The position numbers and the translations under genes are program-made. Source: Nephrocerus scutellatus (taxonomy: Eukaryota > Arthropoda > Insecta > Diptera > Pipunculidae). From it: a DNA stretch of 64,000 nt. The stretch lies in the NCBI GenBank assembly GCA_947095585.1, contig OX352762.1:27132669-27196668 (forward strand), in the 5' to 3' direction. Below are positions 1 through 9,096 of this stretch, piece after piece. Position 1 is the first letter of the stretch. Every line of letters starts with the position of its first letter. The notes below the pieces were generated by a model that was not told the DNA's origin, searched no databases, and saw nothing but the letters and a program-made list of their open reading frames with translations.

Positions 1-235
1 TAAGCCTATCTTCGGACGTACTAACCAATTCAGAGATTCCTTCTTTAGCCGCACGATAGTTATATGGAATGATTTGCCTTATTCTGTGTTTCCGCATTTT
101 TATGATCTACAGTCGTTTAAGACACGCGTGCATAGACATCTCATCTTTTCCTCTCCCTAATTTCCTAACGCCCACGCTGTGCTAAGCATTATAAGGGTAC
201 AAACCCCTTTAGCGTGTGTACATTGTAAAAAAAAA
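1..235 (+). mobile_element. 3' end of a jockey-type LINE (ORF2 C-terminus plus 3' UTR)
   Basis: An open frame enters from the left edge and stops with TAA at 158-160. Its peptide includes FGRTNQFRDSFF and IVIWNDLPYSVF, the usual last residues of LINE ORF2 proteins of the jockey/CR1 type. A short 3' UTR and an A-run (about 228-236) follow. The same 3' end occurs inverted at about 17219-17400 and directly at about 49620-49830, so this is a 5'-truncated or window-cut copy of a repeated family. Family membership is inferred from similarity among the three copies. Confidence 0.7.
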
Positions 236-249
236 GTCATAATAGTATG

Positions 250-475
250 ATATGATCTGATGCCGCTATTGGAAAAAAAATTTGTATGGGAGCCCCCCGA
301 TCCCGCAGCCCGATCACTCTCAATTTTTAATAGAAAGTATTGTCATGAGAAATTCACATGTGTGCAAAGTTTCAATAAAATCGGACTTTATGAAGTGTGT
401 CAAAAATTTATCACTAGATTTTGTCCACCAGTCGTTGAATCAGTCGAACGGGAACTCCATGTCCTCAGTATGACG
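250..475 (+). repeat. Dispersed repeat unit with ACACATGTGT core
   Basis: Contains 'TATGGGAGCCCCCCGATCCC', then 'CACATGTGTGCAAAGTTTC' and 'AATAAAATCGG'. The same ordered blocks recur at 13527-13965, 57750-57860, 58245-58400, 58420-58860 (inverted) and 60733-61110 (inverted). Short frames through it are low-complexity translations of the repeat, not genes. Confidence 0.7.
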
Positions 476-479
476 TAGA

Positions 480-2095
480 AATCATTCTGAGGGATATGAA
501 CGCTAAAATAGTTAGGGAGCTAGTATTCAGGCAGTACATTGGCACCCGTAGGCTACACGAGAATACTAATGATAATGGACAACGAGTCATAGAGATGGCA
601 GCAAGCAATAATTTGGTTGTTGCGAATGCAAAGTTTGCGCGTAAAAATACCCACAAAGCCATTTGGGTATCTCCTGATGGGGTCACTCGCAACCAGATAG
701 ACCACGTGTTGATAGACGGCCGCCACAACTCGCACCTGATGACGGTACGAACGTCTACTCGGACCACTATCTTGTTGGTATGGTGCTCTGAGCGCGGATT
801 TCGAGATTCGAGTCAACACGGCTGCCCTTCGCAACGAAGAGACCAGAAACAACTACGGTCAAGTGATAGGACTCGCCCTAAATGTAGGGAGTGTAAGTCC
901 TGGGGCAGAGATGCCGGGCTAAGAAGAGAAATGGACACGCCTTAAGGATACTGTCATTAGTACTGCTGACTCCCTCTTAGGCAGTAGTCGTAGAGATCGG
1001 AACGACTGGTTCGATGACGAATGTAAGCTAGCGACTGAACGTAAGAATGTTGCGTGCCGACCCATGCAACAATCTCATAGAACGATTGCACGCGAAGATG
1101 AATATAAAGAGCTCAGAAGATATAAAAAAACAGTTCACCGGCGAAAGAAAGCGGAGAAGAAGCTCGTCCATGAACTAGAACAATACAGAGAGCAAGGACC
1201 GCACCAGGTGCGCAAATTCTACCAAAGGGTCCGCGGTATAGCGCAATATACACCGCGTTGCACATACTGCAGAGACAAAGAGGGTAATATCATCGCCGAT
1301 CTCAAAGGCATCTTAGAGCGATGGGAAGAACACTTTCATGAGTTGCTAAATCGCCAGCTAACTGAGGAATAGGAGGCTCCACTAATGACCGAAGACCAAA
1401 CTATGCTGCCGCCACCAAGCATAGACGAAGAAAAAATAATAAGGCCCGGGGTCAGATGGGATCCCAGCGGAACTGATTAAAAAAGGAGGCCCCACAATAA
1501 CCAAAGCATTTCATTAAAGAATATTGCAAGTATGGGAGGAAAAGCGGTGCCAGAAGACTGGCGAAGAGGCATCCTGTGCCCTATACATAAGAAGGGAGAT
1601 ATCACAGCATGCAGCAATTATCGTTGTATAACATTGTTGAGTACCGCGCATCTATAAAGGGCTCCGACAAGGCGATGGACTGGCCAGCGTCCTCTTCAAC
1701 CTGTCCTTGGAGAGAGTGATCCGAGACTCGGATGTAAGGATGAAGGGAGTGATGATGGGCGATTCCGAAGACTCTATAATGATGAGATATACGAGTGTTA
1801 CCGCGATGTCGAAATCGTGAAGATAATTAAGCTAGGTAGGCTCCAGCACACCTAGATCGCATGAGCGAAGATAATCCTGCTCGAAAAGTCATTTGTGGTA
1901 GGATTTATGGAACACGACAGCGAGGCCGGCCAAGCCTTCTCTAGAAGGATGGCGTAAACCAGGACGCGTAGAGTTTAGGGATGCAAACTGGACGAGATCG
2001 GCTTAAAATCGAGACCGGTGGAGAGACTTTTTGCGGAAGGCCAGGACCGGACCCCGGTTGTAGATCCAAATATGATTATGATGATGAGGTCTGAG
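480..2095 (+). mobile_element. Decayed LINE with endonuclease and RT fragments (RTE-like)
   Basis: The frame at 496-800 reads as the second half of an APE-type endonuclease: DMNAKI at the start and SPDGVTRNQIDHVLIDGRH near 677-720, a hallmark block of LINE endonucleases. 1064-1372 carries the linker region ending EEHFHELLN. Further on, 1560-1610 reads DWRRGILCPIHKKGD (RT motif) and 1640-1700 resembles the RQGDGL region. 1850-2050 matches the C-terminal tail KVICGRIYGTRQRGRPS. The tail closes with CCGGTTGTAGATCCAAATATGA and an ATG-rich run. Multiple frameshifts and stops make it dead. The clade assignment (RTE-like) is tentative. Confidence 0.75.
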
Positions 2096-2129
2096 GGAAT
2101 GACCGTTTTTGGAATGTTAAACATTTAGT

Positions 2130-2265
2130 GTAGTCGTTCCAACGAAGCTTGTTGTTGACACACATACCAAGTATCGTGAGTTTTTCAGTTTTTTTCGACT
2201 CTTTATAATTTTTATTAATGAGCTGGTTCTGTCTTCTAAGCGTAATTTAAAACCCCAACCAGCTT
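2130..2265 (-). mobile_element. Jockey-type LINE fragment
   Basis: 'GTCGTTCCAACGAAGCTTGT' and the following bases match 17826-17935, the post-RT region of the minus-strand LINE there. It is a short isolated fragment with no open frame. Confidence 0.6.
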
Positions 2266-2439
2266 GTATACAGTGAACATTGGATATGAAACCATTCCGA
2301 TATTGTCATATTTAGGTACAACGAAAAGCTGCTTTTATGAAGCTTTGTTAACCGCTATAATAGAGAATAATGCGTGTTTCTATTCAAGTGACACAGAGTG
2401 TATGTATGCTGTATGCTATGCATGAACAAGTGCAAGTGC

Positions 2440-2640
2440 AATGTAACCAGATATTTTAATTTGGGTAAATCTGTGTGACCTCCAACACAGATAATTTGGC
2501 GTTATAACCAAATCAATATAAAAATAAAAGGACTGATATTAATATTATTTATTTATTATTTTCTACACAGTTAATGAAGTTTTTATGGTAAATTTTACGG
2601 ATTATATAAAGTTTCCTTGTTTATTATGTGCTAATAATAA
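2440..2640 (+). repeat. Dispersed repeat, partner of 12895-13100
   Basis: The order of blocks (AAAAGTAAAAGGACTG-like, a run of ATT, then a CAGT-AACGAA-TTTT-TG block, 'TTTACGGAT' and 'TTTCCTTG') is shared with 12895-13100. No coding content. Ends not resolved. Confidence 0.5.
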
Positions 2641-3160
2641 ACAAAATGTAAGTATTTTGCTTTTTATGAGGTCAGGCCTGTTTTAAAAGAAATTCTTTAT
2701 GAGTAGTTTGAAATGCTTATCGGAACCCGGAAATTGTTTAATTATTGTGAATTGCATATTCGGTATAGTGTCCAAGCACTAAAGGATTCACCAAGTGGAG
2801 TGTTTAATGAAATTCTGTAGTAAGAGTATTGTGCTAGCAAGCATTATGGTAGATTGGATATTTATTGTCATGTTTGGCAGTGATCTATTTGGCCTTTTGT
2901 CTTTGTGAACGTCGTTCGCGTTTAAATTCATTGTGATTCGCACTGTGCACTGTTGTTGAGTTAGCCACTTTCGAAAATCGTAAAGAATCATCACGAACAT
3001 TTTCACGCGATAATTCCATTTTTTCACTTAATTCAATTTTTCAAGTAAATAAAAAAAAATGTTGCGATGCGAACTGACAGATTACTTTTGAGAAACATAA
3101 CCTCCAAAAATGTTAAACTTTTTGACTGACATAAGAGATTTGCATCAGAAAACACGGCTA
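2641..3160. other. Unassigned AT-rich stretch
   Basis: No coding frame of interest, no splice-framed exon and no recognised repeat. A 79-aa minus frame (2788-3027) lacks any recognisable motif. Confidence 0.5.
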
Positions 3161-3164
3161 GAGT

Positions 3165-3420
3165 GTGTTTTAAGGGTTAAGGCTTTCGGACCCCCCCCCC
3201 CCAACCTTTATGAAAGCCCTTATTGAGAAGACCTCGAAAACAGCAATCTTGTTTGGCGGAAATTCCCCCTTAAGGAGAGAGGGGCATCCAAAGCTTTGAG
3301 CTCTTTTTTTAAAAGTGCATTTTTCTGATGGATGTAAGGGGTTAATTGGTAACATATAAAAGGCAATAAAAGTACCTTCCGTCCTATAAAATTGAGTCCA
3401 ATCACCCCCCCCCCCTCGAC
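3165..3420 (+). repeat. Dispersed repeat family 'CTTTCGGAC', copy 1
   Basis: Begins 'GGCTTTCGGAC', then 'AAAGCCCTTATTGAGAAGAC', 'AACAGCAATCTTGTTTG', a T-run, 'TGCATTTTTCTGATGGATG' and 'GGGTTAATTGGTAACATAT', ending near the second C-run at 3404-3414. Copies 2 and 3 lie at 3668-3890 and 5160-5450. The element in the 6.9-7.2 kb region shares the 'TAATTGGTACCATATGAAAG' block and the same layout. Confidence 0.65.
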
Positions 3421-3667
3421 AGAGTTAGAGCCAAAAAATTACTTTCACATTAAAGTTCAGCAGGGGCGTATTTAAAAGTGGGCGGGCCTAAATTTTGGTA
3501 CCAACTTAAAGGTGAAAATTACTTCTACACAGCCGGCGTGGGCCAGCTTAAACGGAAGTTTGATTAAGTTGTACCTGCTTCATGTGGTTTTTCATATAAT
3601 TGAGAGAAATATCATATGATTGAGTTTTTCCCATACAAAAACATGTGTGCAAAGTGCATTACGCGGT

Positions 3668-3890
3668 TTGGGCTTTCGGACACTGAAAGCCTTTATTGAG
3701 CAGACCTCAAAAACAGCAATCTTGTTTGAAAGAGAGAGGCTTCCAAATTTTTGAGTTATTTTTGAAAAAATGCCTTTTTCTAATTGATTTGATGGATGTT
3801 AGCGGGTTAATTAATGAAAAGTCAAAATGCCTTAAATCCTTAAAACACATATTTGCCGTAAACACTAGTATTACCATTTTCTAAACACAT
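3668..3890 (+). repeat. Dispersed repeat family 'CTTTCGGAC', copy 2
   Basis: Shares 'GCTTTCGGAC', 'CTTTATTGAGCAGACCTCAA', 'AACAGCAATCTTGTTTG', 'TGATTTGATGGATGT' and 'GGGTTAATTAATG' with the copy at 3165-3420. The frame at 3696-3884 is a product of the repeat. Confidence 0.65.
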
Positions 3891-4650
3891 TTACGGCACC
3901 CCTCGTAATCATATGGAAAATTGAACTCTTACGAGTTTCACAAACCACAGCTTGAGCTTTGCATTTCGGTGACACGCAGCTCCCTCTGATTTTATAGCTT
4001 GGTTCGATTTTCATCACAGCACATGTAGTTTTTCTCACAATTTGATTGAAACTCTTATGAATCTATTCTTTTTACTAACGTGATACGTTGTTTTTTGGCA
4101 ATTGATTAAAATAAATAAATAATGCAAAAACGAAGAGACTAAGGATGTAATGCCAATTTTTTGCAAAGTTTCAATGTTATGGTAGCAATGGAAACATAAT
4201 TATTGTACAACACAAACTATTACATGATATGTAGCCGGGAGAATAAAAAAATAAATAATGCAAATAAATCATAAATCTAACAACAAAATAACAATAAATA
4301 TAAATAGATGCACGGATGCAAAAGACGGCAGTAAAAAACAAAAGTAAATCTAATTAACAGCAATCGGGCAAATATTGCATGTATCACGGGACATTTTTTA
4401 ATTAATTAAAAAGTTACTTATAACTATTAGAAATTCATATCAAGTGGTCTTACTTTTTGCTAATTAACATATTCTTAAATTCACTAGAACTTTTATTTAA
4501 TTTTTTTTGTAAAATTCTGTAAATCGAAAGTGAACTGAAATAGTAGTAAGTAGTTGCAATCTTGCAAACCACCAAAAAACGTCAGTAAACTATTCATATA
4601 TCATATGTGTTGTACCACCTACCACCTGAGTTTTGACAACAAGAATTTCA
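3891..4650. other. Unassigned AT-rich stretch
   Basis: AT-rich DNA with short A and T runs. No recognised gene, splice-framed exon or repeat. Confidence 0.45.
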
Positions 4651-4654
4651 CAAT

Positions 4655-4775
4655 CCAAACAAAAGCTATATTTTATTTGCCGAGGAATAAGGAATTCGAA
4701 TGTCAAAACCAGCCAAACAGCAGGTTTTCAAATTCCAAAGAAGGAATTCGACAGTGCAATTGTGTTGTAATTCTT
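4655..4775 (+). mobile_element. Palindromic MITE, copy 1
   Basis: Carries 'TTTTATTTGCCGAGGAATAA', 'GGAATTCGAATGTCAAAACC', 'AGCCAAACAGCAGG' and 'AAGGAATTCGACAGTGCAAT'. The same blocks are at 5022-5155 and 30296-30427, and inverted at 4793-4925. Elements start and end with versions of TTTTATTTGCCGAG in opposite orientation. Confidence 0.7.
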
Positions 4776-4792
4776 ACAACAGTGTATTAGCC

Positions 4793-4925
4793 GTATTTTA
4801 TTGCCGAGGAATAAGGAACTACAACAATAATTGTACTATCTTATTCTTTCTTTGGAATAAGAAAACCTACTGTTTTGCTGGTTTTGACATTCGAATTCCT
4901 TTTTCTTCGGCAAATAAATACGGTT
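4793..4925 (-). mobile_element. Palindromic MITE, copy 2 (inverted)
   Basis: Starts 'GTATTTTATTGCCGAGGAAT' and ends 'TTCGGCAAATAAATACGG'. In the middle is 'TGCTGGTTTTGACATTCGAA', the reverse complement of the centre of copies 1 and 3. It lies head to tail with copy 1, with only ~20 bp between. Confidence 0.7.
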
Positions 4926-5021
4926 TATAGAACATTTCATTAATGACATATCTTACCTTATGTGCCATCTACGTCTCGTATTGGGTTGTAGACGAAGACT
5001 TTAAATTGAAATTTATTATAG

Positions 5022-5155
5022 CTGCATTTTATTTCCGAGCGAGTTCGGAATTCGAATGTCAAAACCAGCCAAACAGCAGGTTTTCACAATTCCAAAGAAG
5101 GAATTCGACAGTGCAATTTTTGTTGGTCCTCGGCAAATAAAATACGGCTTATATT
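5022..5155 (+). mobile_element. Palindromic MITE, copy 3
   Basis: 'GCATTTTATTTCCGAGCGAG' at the left and 'CTCGGCAAATAAAATACGGC' at the right are terminal inverted repeats. The inner part 'AACCAGCCAAACAGCAGG' is shared with the other copies. It closely matches 30296-30427. Confidence 0.75.
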
Positions 5156-5159
5156 CAAA

Positions 5160-5450
5160 ATCTTGGCTTTCGGACGCACCTTTTCTAAAAGCCCTCATTG
5201 AGTAGATCTCAAAAGCCACAATCTTGTTTTTTGGGAGACGCCTCATTTAGAAGAGGGGTACTTCCAAAGTTTTTTTTTGGATAAATGCATTTTTCTAAGT
5301 GGTTTGATGTGGTTTCAAAAAAGGCTCTAATCTGTCGAGGGCGTTTGGATTGAAACCAACTTTTTATAAGATGAAAGGTATTTTTATTGCCTTTTTTATG
5401 ATACTATTTAACCACCATTCCATCAAACAACTTAGAAAAATACATTTTTC
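5160..5450 (+). repeat. Dispersed repeat family 'CTTTCGGAC', copy 3
   Basis: 'GGCTTTCGGACGCACC', 'AAAGCCCTCATTGAGTAGAT', 'ACAATCTTGTTTTT' and 'AAATGCATTTTTCTAAGTGG' follow the order of copies 1 and 2. The right part repeats 'AAGATGAAAGGTATTTTTAT'. It abuts MITE copy 3 directly. Confidence 0.6.
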
Positions 5451-6130
5451 AAAAAATAAGTAAACAAATTGGAAACCTCTATCTCTATCCCCCACATTCC
5501 GCCCACATTTCTGGTGTTGTTGGTAGGTGGTGGAAGGGGTTAAAAGGTCAAAATACCGTAAAACCCTATAATGCATTTTTGCCATAGTCTGGTTGTAGAT
5601 AGCTTCACAGACCGAACGCCAATAGTGAATTTCGAATAAATATAACGCTGTGTGCCTCAGAAGATTAAACAAAAACTGCAGACAGACTATTTAACTTGAC
5701 TGTAAGTTTTGATCGACATCCCTCAAAACTGATAGTGTGATCGCATGACTGCCTGACTGACACTCGTGATTGTTCGCTGTCAAAAATTTTTGTGATTGAC
5801 TGTCAGTCAGCGACCATGTTTCTTTATGATCGATAACGTATACACAAATTGGGCAGTCAGCTGTAATTTTTAACGTGGAAGGACGTTATGGATATGGATG
5901 AAGACACTGATTTTTAGGAGAATGTGTGTGCGCCTACGAACAAATCCATGGCGCAATATTGATGCATTCGTCAACAAGAGCGAGATAGTATAAGAAGCAT
6001 GCAACTCTTCTCTTCTCGTCTCAGTGTTTCTGCGGCAACAGTGCATCAAAATTATACCTGGAACGAATGCACTCTTACTACTTCAATCCAGTCTATAATC
6101 TGCTTCAACCGGACTTGCTAAGAAGGAGCT
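5451..6130. other. Unassigned stretch upstream of the MITE pair
   Basis: No convincing gene. The segment 5890-6110 gives a short coding-like peptide (RTNPWRNIDAFVNKSE) broken by stops, perhaps a transposase scrap, but I cannot name a family. Confidence 0.35.
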
Positions 6131-6211
6131 AGCTTTGTGAGTGGACACAATTTTTATTTTTCAATTTTCACCATTTCACCAAATTGCCCATTTTTTTGTA
6201 AATGTCAGAAG

Positions 6212-6428
6212 TCTTACAAACACGCTTCAGCTTCAGATTCGCCTGACGTTTACGAGTTCAGCCATACGATTTCAATGCTTCCTATCACAATGTCGCTTCG
6301 GCTTCATCGTTTCGATTGGCAATCGTAAAGAAAACCGTAATGCTACGTAACGAAGCTACAAACGGAAGCTCTAGTTCAAAAGTGCTGAACATTTGCTTTG
6401 CCTGACAGCTGAAGCGTGTTTGTGTTTC
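6212..6428 (+). mobile_element. MITE-like element with AAACACGCTTCAGCT ends, copy 1
   Basis: The left end 'AAACACGCTTCAGCTTC' (about 6218) and the right end 'ACAGCTGAAGCGTGTTT' (about 6406-6422) are inverted repeats. Internal blocks 'CTGACGTTTACGAGTTCAGC', 'GGCAATCGTAAAGAAAA' and 'GAAGCTCTAGTTC' recur in copy 2. Confidence 0.7.
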
Positions 6429-6439
6429 ACGCATAATGC

Positions 6440-6640
6440 CTGAAACACAAACACGCTTCAGCTTCGTCTTATCCTGACGTTTACGAGTTCAGCCATATGA
6501 TTTCAAAGCACAACACTTCAAGGTTTCGTTTGGCAATCGTAAAGAAAAAACGTAATGTTACGTAACGTGACTCCAAACGTAAGCTCTAGTTCGAATGGCC
6601 TGAACATTTGCTTTGTCTGACAGCTAAACGGTGTTAAAAA
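6440..6640 (+). mobile_element. MITE-like element with AAACACGCTTCAGCT ends, copy 2
   Basis: Direct second copy about 20 bp after copy 1, with the same internal blocks. Its right end, 'GACAGCTAAACGGTGTT', has diverged. It ends only about 60 bp before the start codon of the MADF/BESS-like reading frame, so it lies where a promoter or 5' UTR would be. Confidence 0.65.
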
Positions 6641-6696
6641 ATTTCAAAAATCAAAATTGTTTTGTGTATTCGGTGATTCTAAGTCTTAAAATAAAA

Positions 6697-7816
6697 ATGA
6701 TTAATATCGATGATGATGGTAATGAAGAATTATCAGAACGTTATATGTGTTTCGAAGAACGTTTGATAGACTTGGTGAGGGCGCGGAAGTTTTTGTACAA
6801 TATACGCTCCAAGACGTATAAAAGCGTTTTAAAGAGAACCCTTGCTTGAGAGGAAATAGGCAAGAGTCTGAACAGACTAGGGCGTTTCTGTAGTGTAGCC
6901 CGTATGTGAATTTACGCCCCATGCCACGCCCCTGCTGAACACTTTTGGAGGCAGTATAAAGAAGGCGGCGGTCACGCCCCCTTTTTGTAGGAGGGGCTGT
7001 AAAATTTTTTTTTTCAGAAAAATCGATTTTCCCAAGTGTTTTAAAGGAGGTTTGGGGGTAATTGGTACCATATGAAAGGTAACAAAAATACCTTCCAAAA
7101 ACAAAACTTTGACAGCCCCTCTTACAAAAAGGGGGCGTGACCGCCAAGAAAAAATGCGGTTTTCAGGAAGTGTACAAAGGGGTGTCTGGAACCCAAAATC
7201 CAATGCGGGTTAAACTGCAGTTTAGCCCAGACCAGGTAATTGCTTTTAGCAATAAAAAGTTAAAAACAATACCTAAAGTTTATTTCTGCAGTTGGCGATG
7301 GCAAGCAGTGGTAGAAGACCCTTCGAGCCCGGTTTGTTCGGGAGAAGCGGTCGATGAAACAGCCGTCTGGGTGTCGAGCTGCAGTGCCAGATAGGTGGTA
7401 GCACTATGATGCGCTTGAGTTCCTGACCTCATCCCTAACACCATGAATGTTTGGACTGAGTTTTTAGATTAGATTAAACACTGCATCAACATAATGAACC
7501 TATTTGAGTTTTTTGTAGGCAAATTGGGAATTTCCACCAAACTGCCACAGCAGAAAGCTCGGAAAGTTTATCATTGCCAATCAGCACTGAAGATCGAAAT
7601 TTTGATTTAACTTTAGGGATTGACGACGGAAACGAGACGATTGCCTAAAAAAAAGCAAGATCTTCTGAGCGGATGGCAGATGAAGACTTTAAAAATTTTC
7701 TTGAAGGCGATGGCGACAAAGAGCTCATGCTGAACATGGCAAAACGCATAAAACCTTTGCCCCAAGCTGTGCGTATGCGTCTTCACGCTAAAATATTAGC
7801 GGATATTAACGAGTAA
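6697..7816 (+). pseudogene. MADF-BESS domain transcription-factor-like gene, probably degenerate
   Basis: The first frame (ATG 6697, stop 6849) contains FEERLIDLVRARKFLYN followed by YKS, which looks like the start of a MADF domain (a Myb/SANT-related DNA-binding fold common in insect regulators). A second exon-like piece begins after a TTTTTTGTAG acceptor at 7519 and runs to TAA at 7814-7816. Its last ~50 residues (MADEDFKNFLEGD, then LMLNMAKRIKPLP and LHAKILADI) resemble a BESS motif, the usual C-terminal partner of MADF. TAA at 7646-7648 interrupts this frame just before the BESS-like part, in an A-run that suggests an indel or substitution. The middle of the MADF domain is not visible, and the gap between the pieces contains an inverted-repeat element (6880-7210). 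I infer a disrupted gene; a sequencing error at the A-run is the alternative. Confidence 0.5.
6967..7145. repeat. Inverted repeat, 34-bp arms, inside the MADF-BESS gap
   Basis: The arms at 6967-7000 and 7112-7145 begin GGCGGTCACGCCCCC and match inverted at 33 of 34 positions, with a 111-bp loop. The arms are GC-rich against AT-rich surroundings. The loop shares 'GGTAATTGGTACCATATGAA' with the CTTTCGGAC repeat family at 3.2 kb, so this is probably a non-autonomous element of that group. Confidence 0.75.
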
Positions 7817-9090
7817 GTGCTGAAGCTGTTAAATTAAGGTTTTATTATTATTATTATTGTTTTTATTATTATTAAAGAGCTTGCATATACAAATCATGTT
7901 TGTTTATTTATTTGTATTCTTTACAATGAAGTATACACTTTTTTAGCCTGGAAACAATTGTTTTTAGATTTTGGAGTTGTTTAGATACTCCTTTAATTCT
8001 TCTTGCATGACGAACGCAACTTGAGATAAAAAAGTAAATATGACAGATAGATATTACACTCTTATGTTATTTTTTTTTCGTAAAACTCTGCCCCAGATTT
8101 TTTGGCTGTCAAGTAGTTCGTTTCCCCTTCAAAACGACTCTACCGTAGAGCTAAAACAGCTCTTGATATTTTGGGAGATTTACCCCTCTTTATACTAGCA
8201 CAACAATAACACATGCAATAGAAAATGTAAACAAAAGATTTTCGCCTTTCGTGTTCGATTTCCTTTTTGAAAAGTTCTGCGGTCGAGCTCGATTCTGGGC
8301 TAGAGTTTTTATGAAAAAAAAATTAAAATTAACATTTTCTCTCGTTTAATACTGGTACTAAAAACTATTTCTCGTCAGGGGAATAAGAATACGAATTTGT
8401 GGGATTAGGATGAATTGTGAAATAAATAAATTTTTTATTTAATACTACATTTCCAGTAAAACCAAAATCAGGTTGCTGATCAGAGAAAAAAAATTTCAGA
8501 TTTATCGGATACTTCTTTACATGGATTTCTCTGATTTCCCAAATTACTGTGACACAAAAAAAAACAAGCCCATTATAGCCGCAATGAAAATAAGGTAATT
8601 TTTAAAACGTCAATTTTCTGTTATTTTTTATAAGACTAGACATTCGTCGTCGTCCGCAACCGCAATGACTTTTTATCGAATAATAAAATAAGAAGAAATA
8701 CGTTATTGTAGAAATTAAGCCAAACGTGACCAAATTTTAGTAATTATTTGGAGAAATTAACTGAACCAAGCGAAGAATATAAAATTGTTTTTTTTTTTAA
8801 ACAAACCCCTTTTTCTTTTTGTTATTTCTAACAATCGCTTCATTTTTATTTTGCTGCACCCACGTCAATTTTTTCCAAATAGTTGTCAGAAAAGAGCTGT
8901 CAGAATAGGATTAAAGCAATGCTGAAAAACTTATTGTTCTTACTGGTTACTACTACTGTATAAGAACTAGTAACTGTCACGGCTAATCGGTCGGAAGAAG
9001 CACGGGAGCACGTAATTTTCGTTAAAAGTGTGGTGGCTTGGTGCAACGAAATTTATAATTTATCGTTCTAAATTTGTTCAACAGCTCATT
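7817..9090. other. Intergenic region upstream of the ANKRD13-type gene
   Basis: Contains an ATT run (about 7843-7878) and AT-rich DNA with poly-T and poly-A tracts. The last ~150 bp before 9097 would be the promoter and 5' UTR of the next gene. No TATA box is convincing. Confidence 0.5.
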
Positions 9091-9096
9091 TTCAAG

